This document shows positions 1-8,900 of a stretch of 31,243 bases of DNA, in pieces. The notes under the pieces were generated by a model. The model was given only the letters and a program-made list of their open reading frames with translations, did no database searches and had not been told where the DNA came from. Every line of letters begins with the position of its first letter. The stretch's first letter is position 1. The position numbers and the translations under genes are program-made. Origin of the DNA: a virus; IMG/VR virus record IMGVR_UViG_3300035703_000315, positions 1 to 31,243 of that record; one strand, written 5' to 3'.

Positions 1-355
1 GAGTGTCGTGAGGTGCAGTCAGCGCGACGGATATTAAGCCTGTCAACTGAGCAGCCGCTGAATCGGCAGCATGGTTAAAACTGAGTGTACTGATTCCGGC
101 TCTGACTGCAACCTAAACCAGCTTAAGTGTCGCGCGCGGTTTGAATTTGGATTTATTTACGTTTGTTTTTGGATTTGAGTGAATTCAATTATTTACTTGC
201 TTTTTGCTCGTCAATTTTAAGTAATTTATGCTTTTCGCTATTTATGGGGTTTAAACAACTTTTAAGGCTTTTAAACATTACTAGCTTGCGAGTTTAACTT
301 CACTTGTAGCTTATTATCAGGATGAAAATTCGGTCATTAACTCAAACCTAAACCG
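1..355. other. Gene-free left margin
   Basis: I see no convincing coding sequence on either strand. The first 150 bases are GC-balanced and the rest is AT-rich. The stretch contains ACCTAAACC twice (111-119 and 346-354), an 8-bp inverted pair GCAGTCAG/CTGACTGC (15-22 and 102-109), and three TTTAA(A/G) copies at 250, 261 and 270 that match the phased motif seen elsewhere. It lies beyond the terminator of the late operon, so the phage end or the host junction could be here, but no clear Mu-type terminus could be recognised. Confidence 0.4.
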
Positions 356-411
356 AAAAAAGATGGGGAATTACCAATTGAAGTTAGATGAACCAAATTC
401 AATTGGTAATT
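356..411 (-). terminator. Intrinsic terminator of the late leftward operon
   Basis: Reading leftward, a perfect 14-bp inverted repeat (AATTACCAATTGAA at 369-382 with its complement at 398-411, 15-nt loop) is followed by CCCCATC and a run of six T. It starts nine bases after the last leftward stop codon. The stem is AT-rich, so its strength is uncertain, but position, orientation and T-run fit a Rho-independent terminator. Confidence 0.65.
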
Positions 412-419
412 AATTTGAT

Positions 420-605
420 TTAAAGATAAGCATCAAGCTTTGGGAGCTCAGCTTTTTCCTTGACGTACTCTCGCTTGATTAGCTCTTCCCATAACATTTC
501 AGCATGATCAACTGCCTTAGATACGTCTCTCATTCGATCCGCACAAGAAAATTGACCTTGTAAGATTCTCATTGAACACTCAACTACAAAATCTTTTTTA
601 TTCAT
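420..605 (-). CDS. Small unknown protein at the end of the late operon
   Basis: A 61-residue, charged, probably helical protein with no signal peptide or membrane segment. I do not recognise the family. AAGG lies a usable distance before the ATG, and the gene starts 29 bases after the membrane-protein gene, so the two are probably cotranscribed. The terminator hairpin follows directly. Being AT-rich and placed after the tail genes, the pair looks like an accessory (moron-like) unit rather than a virion part. A role as partner of the membrane protein is only an inference from adjacency. Confidence 0.6.
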   Translation of the reverse strand: MNKKDFVVECSMRILQGQFSCADRMRDVSKAVDHAEMLWEELIKREYVKEKAELPKLDAYL

Positions 606-634
606 GAATTTAGCCTTGTTTTGCTGGTTTTAAG

Positions 635-1201
635 CTACTTTTTTTGGTTACTTGGAGTAGGTTGTGTATTTTCGTTTGCAACGGGTTGCTGCTCAGCAGG
701 TCGCTGAGGGCGCAGAGCAGCCGCTCCATCTAAGCTTTTCTTCATATCCTGATAATTCTCGACTACTTTTTTTTCTGTTTCGGACATTTTCTCTTCCTCA
801 TAGTGAAATTTGTTAATTCCAGAAAATACGCCAACTAATAATGTAAAAATAATGCCTAAGATGAATAAGCTATTTGCAGCTCTATCCAAAGGCTTCAAAA
901 GAGGGTCTGAATCGTCTTTACCAGTGATTACAGACTCCAGGTAAGAAGCATTTCGACCTAAAATACCGAGCAAACACAATATTGAGCCTAGAAAGGATAA
1001 GACTGCCATCCCATAAACAATTGCGCTATAAACATTGGCAACTCCAGTGGTTGTAGCAAGCGTTACAAGCAATCCTATTCCTGCTGATGAAATGCTGAGC
1101 AAATGTTTGTCTTTTTCAAATTTAGTTGAGTACCAAGCATTAAGAGTTACTTCGTAAAAGCTAATTTCTTTTCCTCTTTGCACTTCATCATCATGTACCA
1201 T
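635..1201 (-). CDS. Three-helix membrane protein, accessory
   Basis: A 188-residue protein. A soluble N-terminus of about 38 residues is followed by three hydrophobic helices (about 40-60, 62-82 and 110-130), a charged amphipathic stretch and a Pro/Gln-rich tail. There is no signal peptide or catalytic motif. The shape (short cytosolic head, clustered helices, disordered tail) recalls small membrane effectors such as the SLATT class and phage superinfection-exclusion proteins, but I cannot assign a family. A good ribosome site (AAGGGCG) precedes the ATG. It follows the tail-tip gene and is more AT-rich than the tail genes, as expected of an acquired accessory gene. It might instead be a holin-like protein, but three helices plus the long tail argue against that. 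Confidence 0.7.
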   Translation of the reverse strand: MVHDDEVQRGKEISFYEVTLNAWYSTKFEKDKHLLSISSAGIGLLVTLATTTGVANVYSAIVYGMAVLSFLGSILCLLGILGRNASYLESVITGKDDSDPLLKPLDRAANSLFILGIIFTLLVGVFSGINKFHYEEEKMSETEKKVVENYQDMKKSLDGAAALRPQRPAEQQPVANENTQPTPSNQKK

Positions 1202-1212
1202 TTTTCGCCCTT

Positions 1213-1300
1213 TTTAAAGGTAACTGAATCATCCTAAACTAGTTAAATCAAATTTAAAACCCATTTAAACCCTCACCCCGGCAAGTTTAAATCGTTTAAA
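1213..1300. repeat. Phased TTTAAA cluster
   Basis: TTTAAA occurs at 1213, 1253, 1264, 1286 and 1295, with a near copy at about 1242. Most spacings are close to multiples of 10-11 bp. The cluster spans the gap between the tail-tip gene and the membrane-protein gene and runs into the 3' end of the tip gene. See the finding on phased motifs. Confidence 0.5.
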
Positions 1301-3930
1301 AACACCCGCGCATCATAGCTTTCGGCTTCGACTTTGAGCTTGTCGGAGCCGCTTGGGGTGACGTTTTTCACGACCATGTTGTGCGCCCAACGGTTAGTGG
1401 TGCCGAAAATATAAAAGGGTGGCTCCATCCGGCCGTTGGTGGTGGCGCTAAAGTCCAGGCTCCTTTCCAGAATCACTTCATCATCACTGCTGCCTTTGCT
1501 GCAATTGACCGGCCCGAACAGGCTGCCATTTGGCCGTCTGATGGCGATAACGTGCTGGGTGCTGGCTGTCCAGGTCAGTGGCTGGTTTAGTTTTAGTCTA
1601 TTGCCAGCGGTCACTGCAGTGACGCGGCCGGATTGGTTGCGGATGTTGTCTGCCACGGCAATTAAGCTTGCGAACTGGGCGTTATGGGCGTCCAGCTCGG
1701 TGGAGAAGTTGATAAACTTGCGCACGTACTTCATCCGTGCGCGCACTCGCATGCCAATGCGCCAGGCTTGGGTTTTGTTGGTCACCCCAAAGGCGCGGAT
1801 TTTCTCGGGCTTAATCCCGGCATCGCCTGGTAGCAGGCATTTGATGGTGGCGGTTTTCCAGGTGTCCGGATCCATATATTCCACTTCCACGCCATCGGGT
1901 TCGTCTGGTTTAAAGTTACTAAACTCAATCTTTAAACTGTCGGTGAGCATATTGTCCGGGCTAAAAAATTGACGGTGAATGGTCTGCGGGTCTTCGCGCA
2001 CCGGGTAGAGCTGGCCAAATTCCAGCACTGGCTCGGCGTAACCGGTATACAGAATGCGCTGCAGTACATCCAGCAGCGTGCTGTCGTTATCAAAGACGGC
2101 GTTAAAGCTTTGGTTTTGCGCGGTACATTTGTCTTTAAAGGTCTGCAAATCTGGCAGCGATAGACTGCTATCACTGTGGCCTGCGTCTTTGACCGCATAA
2201 CCAAAAAAGTCCGCAATGGCATTCGTCGGGCCAGCCTCAATCCAGCTGTTGTTACTGAGCCTTGGTAAAATGCGGGTTGGCTTGCACAGAATGCGGCTTT
2301 CGGCGCTATCGGCTAGCGCGTTGTTGCCGATGATACTCATGGCCATGGTGGTGATGCCGCTGTAGCGAATGACTGTGTTTAACCGGCTTTTAACCCTTTT
2401 ACAAATCACTTTATCTTTAACCTGGATATCATCAAAAGCCGCAGTGGTGCGGATAATGGCCACTTCATAAGTGGCTTTGGCCACGCTGATAATCACAGTC
2501 TGGCCATATTCATCCATCGAGCGGCGACTGAATTTCACGGTCTGAATGGTCCAGTCGATGGTGCCAAGTACCCGGTACATGATGTTCACATACACATCAA
2601 TGGTGCTGATGGTGCCATCATCGTTAATCCGGCCCATGCCTGGGATGAAAAAATCCACTTCAATTTTGTCGGTGGTTTCGTTCTGCGGGCAAATCAGATA
2701 GGGGCCGAGCTGCCAGTTCTTTAAGTCGGTGATAGGTTCGATATAAGTGTTGTAATAAAAGCGGTAATCGGTCGGAAAGGCCGTCCAGCCGGGCTGGTCG
2801 ACCTTGGTTACTGTGAATTCCTTTTTATCGCTACTGACCACTGTCACCTTATATAAGCCGAGAATGCCGCTGGTGCGGGTTTTGGCGATGCGGATGTATT
2901 GGGATACTGCAGCTGGGAGACTGATAGCTTCACCGGCCATGCTGGTCAGGGTTATTTGGTTGGTGCTGACGGTTTCCACCAGATAGCCACCATTAATGCC
3001 TTTGCCCATCAACCCAATGATTTGACCAGCCACCTGGTGGCGGCCAATGCCTGGCGCTGAAATGATGTTGCCGCTGACTGCTGCAATGCCTTCAAAGGTG
3101 GTCAGGTTATTGGAGCGGCCATTGATATATAAATAGTCATCCAGTTTAAACTGTAGTTCAACCGCTGGGCCATATTGACCGGTCTTGCTGACCGTGATAC
3201 GATTGGAGTTGGTCACGATATAAGCGTTATTATTACCATCCATCAGCCCCGGTGGCGTGGTGAGTTCAAAACCCGATTCGCTCACTTCAGCGCTTTGGAA
3301 CCAGTTCTGATATGCCGGATGGCTGCTGATATTGGCGCCAGGCTCAAACAGCGCATAGCTGATGTTATCCAAATACCGGCTAATCGGCGTCTGGGCAATT
3401 TTAATATCATCCGCCCCGAGCTGGTACTGACCAACCCCAATCGAAAACAGTAAATCCACACAAGGCACGCCGTTTTTATAAAAGCGGTGCGGCTGGTTTA
3501 AATAGTCCGGGAATACGCCATGGGTGCCAGCAATTTCAGGAATAATGCCGTTTAAACGCGCGCGGTTGCCCTGCAGGTTGACATCATAAATCGATGAACC
3601 GGCAGGCGTCGTGCGGTTATAAGTATCAGGCATTTTCTTGGCCATGGCTTTGGCGGCCACAGCACCACCAACCACCGCCATAATCGCAATCACCGCTGTT
3701 GCCGCATCTTTGGGTTCAAGCATTAAATCAATGGTGCCATCGACCGGTAAAAGCTCATTAAAGCGCGATTCTGGCCAATGCTCACCATTCACAGTACAGC
3801 TAAAAGGTGCTGTCCGGTCATCATAATTTTTGACGTTATCCTGCAGCCACGCTTTAAGGCTGACTGGGGCGGTGAGTGGATACACTTCATCCGGGGCAGT
3901 GCTGAATTTATTGCTGAAAATGCGGATCAT
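1273..3930 (-). CDS. Tail tip / host-specificity protein (lambda gpJ-like)
   Basis: An 886-residue protein for the distal tail tip, which contacts the host receptor. The family match rests on overall size, its place right after the NlpC/P60 gene, and the C-terminal half, which has the Phage-tail_3-like layout of J proteins. A hydrophobic helix at about residues 76-96, after a roughly 75-residue soluble head, looks like the lambda gpI arrangement, so this may be an I-J fusion. The ATG at 3930 is chosen although the frame stays open for another 44 codons. It overlaps the end of the NlpC gene by 23 bases, a typical tail-operon overlap, and the upstream extension looks non-native (Cys/Ala-rich shadow of the NlpC frame). 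It is the last recognisable virion gene of the operon. Confidence 0.85.
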   Translation of the reverse strand: MIRIFSNKFSTAPDEVYPLTAPVSLKAWLQDNVKNYDDRTAPFSCTVNGEHWPESRFNELLPVDGTIDLMLEPKDAATAVIAIMAVVGGAVAAKAMAKKMPDTYNRTTPAGSSIYDVNLQGNRARLNGIIPEIAGTHGVFPDYLNQPHRFYKNGVPCVDLLFSIGVGQYQLGADDIKIAQTPISRYLDNISYALFEPGANISSHPAYQNWFQSAEVSESGFELTTPPGLMDGNNNAYIVTNSNRITVSKTGQYGPAVELQFKLDDYLYINGRSNNLTTFEGIAAVSGNIISAPGIGRHQVAGQIIGLMGKGINGGYLVETVSTNQITLTSMAGEAISLPAAVSQYIRIAKTRTSGILGLYKVTVVSSDKKEFTVTKVDQPGWTAFPTDYRFYYNTYIEPITDLKNWQLGPYLICPQNETTDKIEVDFFIPGMGRINDDGTISTIDVYVNIMYRVLGTIDWTIQTVKFSRRSMDEYGQTVIISVAKATYEVAIIRTTAAFDDIQVKDKVICKRVKSRLNTVIRYSGITTMAMSIIGNNALADSAESRILCKPTRILPRLSNNSWIEAGPTNAIADFFGYAVKDAGHSDSSLSLPDLQTFKDKCTAQNQSFNAVFDNDSTLLDVLQRILYTGYAEPVLEFGQLYPVREDPQTIHRQFFSPDNMLTDSLKIEFSNFKPDEPDGVEVEYMDPDTWKTATIKCLLPGDAGIKPEKIRAFGVTNKTQAWRIGMRVRARMKYVRKFINFSTELDAHNAQFASLIAVADNIRNQSGRVTAVTAGNRLKLNQPLTWTASTQHVIAIRRPNGSLFGPVNCSKGSSDDEVILERSLDFSATTNGRMEPPFYIFGTTNRWAHNMVVKNVTPSGSDKLKVEAESYDARVFLNDLNLPG

Positions 3931-4315
3931 ATCGGTAAAACTCTGTGTGAAGGCCCAGGCGTTTAAACTGGCGGTGGCTAATAAGTGCAGTGCCGCTGCT
4001 TTGGGTGGTGTGCAAAATGTCGGTGCTGTCGATACAGACCCCAACATGCACCAGCACGCCAAATCTAAACAGGCACGCCACTGCGCCAGGCTCGGCGTTT
4101 GTGGGTTTAAACTGGTTTAAACTCTGTTTAAAGGCGATGTTTAAATTGTTTAAATCATGCGGATGGATGGTGCCAAAGGCAGCAAAGAGCGGCTGGCCAA
4201 AGTCATGGTGCAGCACATGCCGCACCAGACCCCAGCAATCCCAGCCGGTTAAGTCCCGCCCAAAGTCGACATACGGCACCTGCAGATAACGCTCTATGCT
4301 TGTGCTATTAGCCAT
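3908..4315 (-). CDS. NlpC/P60-family tail peptidase (lambda gpK-like)
   Basis: A 135-residue cysteine peptidase domain of the type found near phage tail tips, thought to cut or remodel peptidoglycan peptides during DNA entry or to act in tip assembly. The catalytic cysteine lies in the motif DLTGWDCWGLV near the N-terminus, and the conserved histidine in LVHVGVC about 60 residues later. The ATG at 4315 overlaps the stop of the preceding gene by 8 bases. The ribosome site is weak, and an earlier in-frame ATG at 4366 is possible. The gene carries five phased GTTTAAA copies in its middle, giving the odd Asn/Leu/Phe/Lys-rich stretch between the Cys and His motifs. Confidence 0.85.
   Translation of the reverse strand: MANSTSIERYLQVPYVDFGRDLTGWDCWGLVRHVLHHDFGQPLFAAFGTIHPHDLNNLNIAFKQSLNQFKPTNAEPGAVACLFRFGVLVHVGVCIDSTDILHTTQSSGTALISHRQFKRLGLHTEFYRYDPHFQQ
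4105..4154. repeat. Five phased GTTTAAA copies inside the NlpC gene
   Basis: GTTTAAA starts at 4105, 4115, 4126, 4139 and 4148, a mean spacing of 10.75 bp, so all copies face nearly the same side of the helix. Two of the five are full GTTTAAAC palindromes. They lie in coding sequence yet keep the spacing, which suggests selection for the DNA rather than the protein. Confidence 0.6.
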
Positions 4316-4793
4316 AAATGAGTCCAGGCGCAAAAGCAGCGGTATAACGGCGCTTTGGCCAGGGCGCATTAACCAAATCATGAAATGTTGCCCGCAAGGA
4401 TGCGCTTTTCAAGTCGACCGAGCTTGCGGTGACGGTTAAGCGCATCGGGTTTTCTGAGGGCGCAGATAAGTTGCTGCCCAAATAAGCCCGATAGACTACT
4501 GTCACCCGGCTGCCAGCCTCCATGGCCGCTTCAATAAAGGCCATTGCATCGCCTGAAACGTTATCAATCTGGAACTGCAGCTCTTGTGCGCCTTTAATGG
4601 ACTTTTGCGGCAAACTCACCGCAAAGAACGAGCGCGCAAAAGTGACTTGGCTTCCGGTTTCTAACGTCGCCACCAAGTCTTCATAGCCTTGCACCAGTCG
4701 CCTGGTGCCTTTGCTGCTAATCAGTTCAATGGTGTGGTGGATGATTTCATCCACCGGCGCGCTGGCGTACACCACTTCAAGCAATTGGCTCAT
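4308..4793 (-). CDS. Tail assembly protein, DUF1833-like
   Basis: A 161-residue, beta-rich protein resembling the DUF1833 family of phage minor tail proteins, usually encoded just before the NlpC/P60 gene as here. Its position corresponds to lambda gpL/gpM, which build the tail tip. Typical features are the N-terminal stretch with an ASAP sequence and the central FARSFFAVSLP segment. It starts 3 bases after the preceding gene's stop and overlaps the NlpC start by 8 bases. There is no signal or membrane segment. The exact role in the tip is not known for this family. Confidence 0.7.
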   Translation of the reverse strand: MSQLLEVVYASAPVDEIIHHTIELISSKGTRRLVQGYEDLVATLETGSQVTFARSFFAVSLPQKSIKGAQELQFQIDNVSGDAMAFIEAAMEAGSRVTVVYRAYLGSNLSAPSENPMRLTVTASSVDLKSASLRATFHDLVNAPWPKRRYTAAFAPGLIYG

Positions 4794-4796
4794 GGC

Positions 4797-5132
4797 TTAA
4801 AGCTTCGGCACATTAAACACATAATCCACGCCCGCCTGCGCGGTGATTGTGGCGATGGCTTGCTCCTGCTGGTCAACCCAGTTACGCACCACATCATAGT
4901 GCGCCACGATATGGGCAGGCACCGGCGCGGGTGTGTTGGTATTGGCCATCCGGTACTCCCGGATATACATCCAGTCGAATTTAGCCAGTTCATTGGCACT
5001 GGCGACTTTGACCTGCTTGATTAGTTCTTGGCGTACCATATTGGCGGCTTCTGTGTCGCCAACCAGACTTAACATAGTTTCTAAATCAATGCTTTGGTAA
5101 AGAAGCCCATTGTGATGAATATCAAAAATCAT
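4797..5132 (-). CDS. Small tail protein, possible fibre assembly chaperone
   Basis: A 111-residue acidic protein. The segment FDWMYIREYRM and the following helix with YDVVRNWVDQQEQAI resemble the C-terminal part of tail-fibre assembly proteins, but the similarity is loose. Its start overlaps the stop of the fibre-like gene in an ATGA arrangement, so it is probably translated with that gene, which fits a chaperone for it. It could equally be an unrelated minor tail protein. Confidence 0.5.
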   Translation of the reverse strand: MIFDIHHNGLLYQSIDLETMLSLVGDTEAANMVRQELIKQVKVASANELAKFDWMYIREYRMANTNTPAPVPAHIVAHYDVVRNWVDQQEQAIATITAQAGVDYVFNVPKL

Positions 5133-5905
5133 TCTACAAACCTCGCATGTTTGATTTCGGTGACAGCGGATGTGAAGTTACTCAAAATGGTATTGGCCGT
5201 TTTATAGAGCAGCAGCATGCCTCGGCTCTGTGCTATCGAAACTGCTGTGGCGCTTGTGTTTTCTGCGTACATAAATTCGGCCGACGCAAAGCCACCTGCG
5301 GCCTCAGTGGCAAATAAAGCGCATCCATCTGAAATAAAATGAAACGAGCGATTTGTTGCAGAAACAACCCCAGGAATATAAGCACCTATCATGGCTCCGG
5401 CGCTGGTCAGCTTCATCACTGCTTTGATGTGTGCCGAGCCTTCCATACCGACGCGGTTGATCGTACAGAAACGACAGGAAAATAAACCGTTATAAAAGTC
5501 ATGTGCTGGGGAGCGCCAGTTGATGACGACATCATTGACGTTGGTGATGTTGGTGCCGCCAATAAATAAACGGATCCCCATAAACGCTCTGTAGTTATTA
5601 ACGTCGTAAACGCCTGGGCGAAGATAAATTTCAAAAGACCCTGCATAGGTTTGCGCAGCTAAATTGAGTGCTTTTTCCAAAGTTGCAAATGGCTTAGCGC
5701 TTGTTCCTTCATTGGCATCATTTCCATTGACTGCATCGACGTGAAATTGTTTGCGCATGTTGGGTGCGGCGGCAATTGCATTGGCAAGCAGCGCCGTCAA
5801 GTTGTTACGCTCAGTTTGCCATTTACCGACCTCTTGAGCGTAGGTTTGATTGAGCGCATTGATGGCCGAGACCGCCTGCGCGAGTTGTTCTGATGTGGTG
5901 GCCAT
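5129..5905 (-). CDS. Fibre-like protein with beta-helix start
   Basis: A 258-residue protein. A roughly 50-residue helical N-terminus, likely trimerising or virion-attaching, is followed by a segment containing VDAVNGNDANEG and a following YAGSFEIYLRPGVYDV. This is the typical opening of a right-handed parallel beta-helix (pectate-lyase-like fold) seen in tail fibres and spikes. No polysaccharide-cleaving residues can be assigned. The ATG at 5905 is preferred over one nine codons upstream because AAGGAG sits seven bases before it, and that start also clears most of the overlap with the preceding gene. Together with the 1086-residue protein before it, it probably forms a side or tip fibre. Confidence 0.7.
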   Translation of the reverse strand: MATTSEQLAQAVSAINALNQTYAQEVGKWQTERNNLTALLANAIAAAPNMRKQFHVDAVNGNDANEGTSAKPFATLEKALNLAAQTYAGSFEIYLRPGVYDVNNYRAFMGIRLFIGGTNITNVNDVVINWRSPAHDFYNGLFSCRFCTINRVGMEGSAHIKAVMKLTSAGAMIGAYIPGVVSATNRSFHFISDGCALFATEAAGGFASAEFMYAENTSATAVSIAQSRGMLLLYKTANTILSNFTSAVTEIKHARFVE

Positions 5906-5915
5906 GGGGCGCTCC

Positions 5916-8900
5916 TTACAGGTTGTTTTCAATATCTGCCGCAGTCAAAGTGCCTGCGACGGCTTTTTTCAGTAAATCAGTGAGGGTCTTGCGTAAAAAA
6001 TGTTGCTGCGTTTGGCTATAACCGTGATCGCTAAACAGCGGATAAATCGGAAAACGCTGGCGCATGCCATCAACGTCATGCACCCGAATGCCATTGCCAA
6101 GCACCTGGCGTGGTGTGCCGTTTGCATCTTTCACCCAAGCGGTATTGGCGGTGTCGGCAGGATCGACTTGCCCTGGTACTTCAGGCACCACGCCCACCGG
6201 CGTGCCGTAGTAAAAGTGCAGCGGATTGGTGCCGCTAAAGGGTTTGGCCTGGGTGCCATGGCCTGCGGCTTCTTCGGCTTTGAGTAACGCATAATCGCCG
6301 GTGGGTAGGTTGTAGGGGTTCCAGTTCTCGCGCGGGGTGCGCAAAATCAGCTCTAAAGGGATCATCCAGCTAAAGCCGCCCACAACACGCGGGTGACTGG
6401 TTTTGGCGACAAATAAAGTCGGATCGTTAAAGCCCCGGTTCGCCGCAACTCGGCCCGACGCATCATCCCGGTTGAACTTATAGCGACGGTTATACCGCGC
6501 AGCGTTTAAGCGCCCGGAGCCGTTGTGACTATCCAGCACATCATTGAGGCCATACTGGGTGTAGCTTTCTTCCAGAACCGAGCCATCGCCTTCAAGGCCG
6601 GGCAGCTTTTCGCACAGGGTCAAAAGGTCGGCGCATTCAAAGCGGGCCATCCGGCTTTTGGCTAAATTAGCCCAACTGCTTTGATGGGCGCGGCTTCTTA
6701 AATCCCGAACCAGTTTAAAGCGGTTGGTGTTATCAATGGTGCCAGCGACGGCTTTGGCTTCGTTATAGGGTAAACGGCCGTTGCTATCGGCAATCACGGC
6801 CACCGGGTGCTGATGGCCGGCGTGTAAATCCAGTGCCTGGTACTGCGTACCATCCCAGGTGACGCGAACCTGATGGGTGTGACCAAAGTCCGAACTGGTG
6901 GTCAGCTCCACTGCTGTGCCGGATTTAATCGACGCCATCTGGCTGCTTGTCAGTACCACCTCCAGGCTGTGGTAATGGCTATTGCTATTGCCGACTACAA
7001 AACGCGGCGATTGCTCAGCGCCACCCAGGGCGCGTAAATCACCGACCGGATAACTGTTGATGCGGTATTGCAAAGTGCCAAAGCGTGGCACGCCCTGGGC
7101 GTCGACATAACGCACCGTGAAGGGCTGATAGCTTAAGTTTTCCAGCCGGTTTTTATGGCCGCTGGCGTTGAGGTAACGGCCCTTGTCAAACATCTCCCGA
7201 TAGCCTTTGGCGTCATTGGCATGGCGGAATGAATCAGCGGGGTCATCCAGCGCATCATCTTCGGACTGCTCCAGCCAGCATTCCAGGTACGCTAAATGCC
7301 ACTGACAGTCCTGCGGGTTGGCGGTTTTAACATCCCGCATATACCCGGCTTGGGTATTGGCAAAATTGATACTGCCATCGGGGTTGATACCGGTTGGCAG
7401 TGCAGCAATGGCGCTCGGAAGTTCAGGGGCATGTAATGCCACGCGCTCTAAGTATTTGCCCTGGATGGGATACGCCATGGCGTAATCCATATGGCGCGTT
7501 CTGAAGTAATAACCATTGATACAGGCCGCGATTTCCGCCATGCCGGGCTGACTTTTGTAGTTCGGGTGGTTGTGGATGTTCAGTGCCGCGTAACTGACAT
7601 CATGTACGCGATACCCTAATTCAAAGGTGCGGTCGGCCTGATATTGCCGGGTATTGACGATGCCAGACGCGCCCTGAGAACGTAAAAACTCGGCGTAGCC
7701 TTCTTCCTGGGCAGCTTCGGCCAAAAAGTCCCGTTCCATCATGTTAAAAACCGGCAGCCGGTGGGCTTTACCGGCTTCGTGATAGCCCTGAAAATACTCT
7801 TCCGGCAGTGCATTGCTGGTGCGGACTTTTTCTAAATGCCGGTCCATCTGGGCAATGGCGCGGTCAGTGCGATAGACAAAATCCGCCAATGCCTGGCTCT
7901 GCGCTTCATCTGTGGTTTTAAGCTGCAGTTGCTCACTCATGAGATTGGCAAAGCCCACCACAAAGGCGCTATAGGCGGTTTCGCAGTTCAGCCACTGCTC
8001 CGCGATTTGGCTATCGCCACCGGCCAGCGGTGCTTTGCCTGGAGCGGGCGATTCTTGCAGTGGTGAGGTATCAAAAGCCACATGCACCGCCAGTGCCGCA
8101 GCGTTTTGGGCCTGCAGCAATAAATCAGACATCGCCGTCATATCGTGCTGGGCTTGCGCTGTAAACTCACTTGAAAGGGTGTTTAAACTGGATTTAATCA
8201 GCGCCATTTCATCCGCAATGGCATTGACCGCATCGCGGTGATGCAAAATGGATTGGCGGTACTGGTCCGCGATATTGGCGTGATGCGCCGCTGCACCGAC
8301 GGCATTTTGCGCATCGGTGGCGGTATCTTTGATTTCGTTATGCAACAGCGCGTTTAATACAGACAGGGTTTCAACCGCTTTGGCTTTGAGGTTCAAAAGC
8401 CGTGCTGAGGTATCCGCAGCTGCATCCCGTTGCTGCAGCGATTGATTGAGCATGGTGACGTTCAAGTGAGTCACCGCCACCTGCGTCTGGCCAATCCGCA
8501 CCTGCGCACCGGTCGCCAACACATCCCGCGCGGCTTGCTGTACGCCTTGTGCAATCTCAGCTGCTTCGTTCAAAATTAAGGTGCTGAGCGCCGCATTGGC
8601 TTTGACCGTGGCCGCGTTCGCGGTGCTTTGCTGTGCATCCCGTTTGGCTTGTGCTGCTGCATCCGTGGTTACGGCTTTATCTGCCGTCACCCGTGCCAGC
8701 GTGTTTGCCGCAGCGGCTTCAGCAGCAACCGCCGTGGCGGTTTTAGCGTTGACATTGCGCTCAGCAAAAAGCACCTGCGCGGCTTTTTCAGTCACATCGG
8801 CATGCTTGGTGTCGACGCCGGAAACTGCTGCAGTTGCAATGGCCGAAAGTGCGCTGACAGTCGCGGCATGGGTGGCTGTTTGACGGCTTTTTCCCGTGAT

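Noticed and set aside
1-355. Mu-type attachment end
   Set aside because: No recognisable terminal repeat, TG/CA end or host duplication could be identified. The short repeats seen are within chance.
3933-4062. Upstream extension of the tail-tip gene by 44 codons
   Set aside because: The extension lies wholly within the NlpC frame, has unusual Cys/Ala-rich content, and the ATG at 3930 gives a normal short overlap.
4105-4154. CRISPR-like array from regular GTTTAAA repeats
   Set aside because: Repeat units of 7-8 bases at 10-bp spacing, without long repeats or spacers, and within a coding gene.
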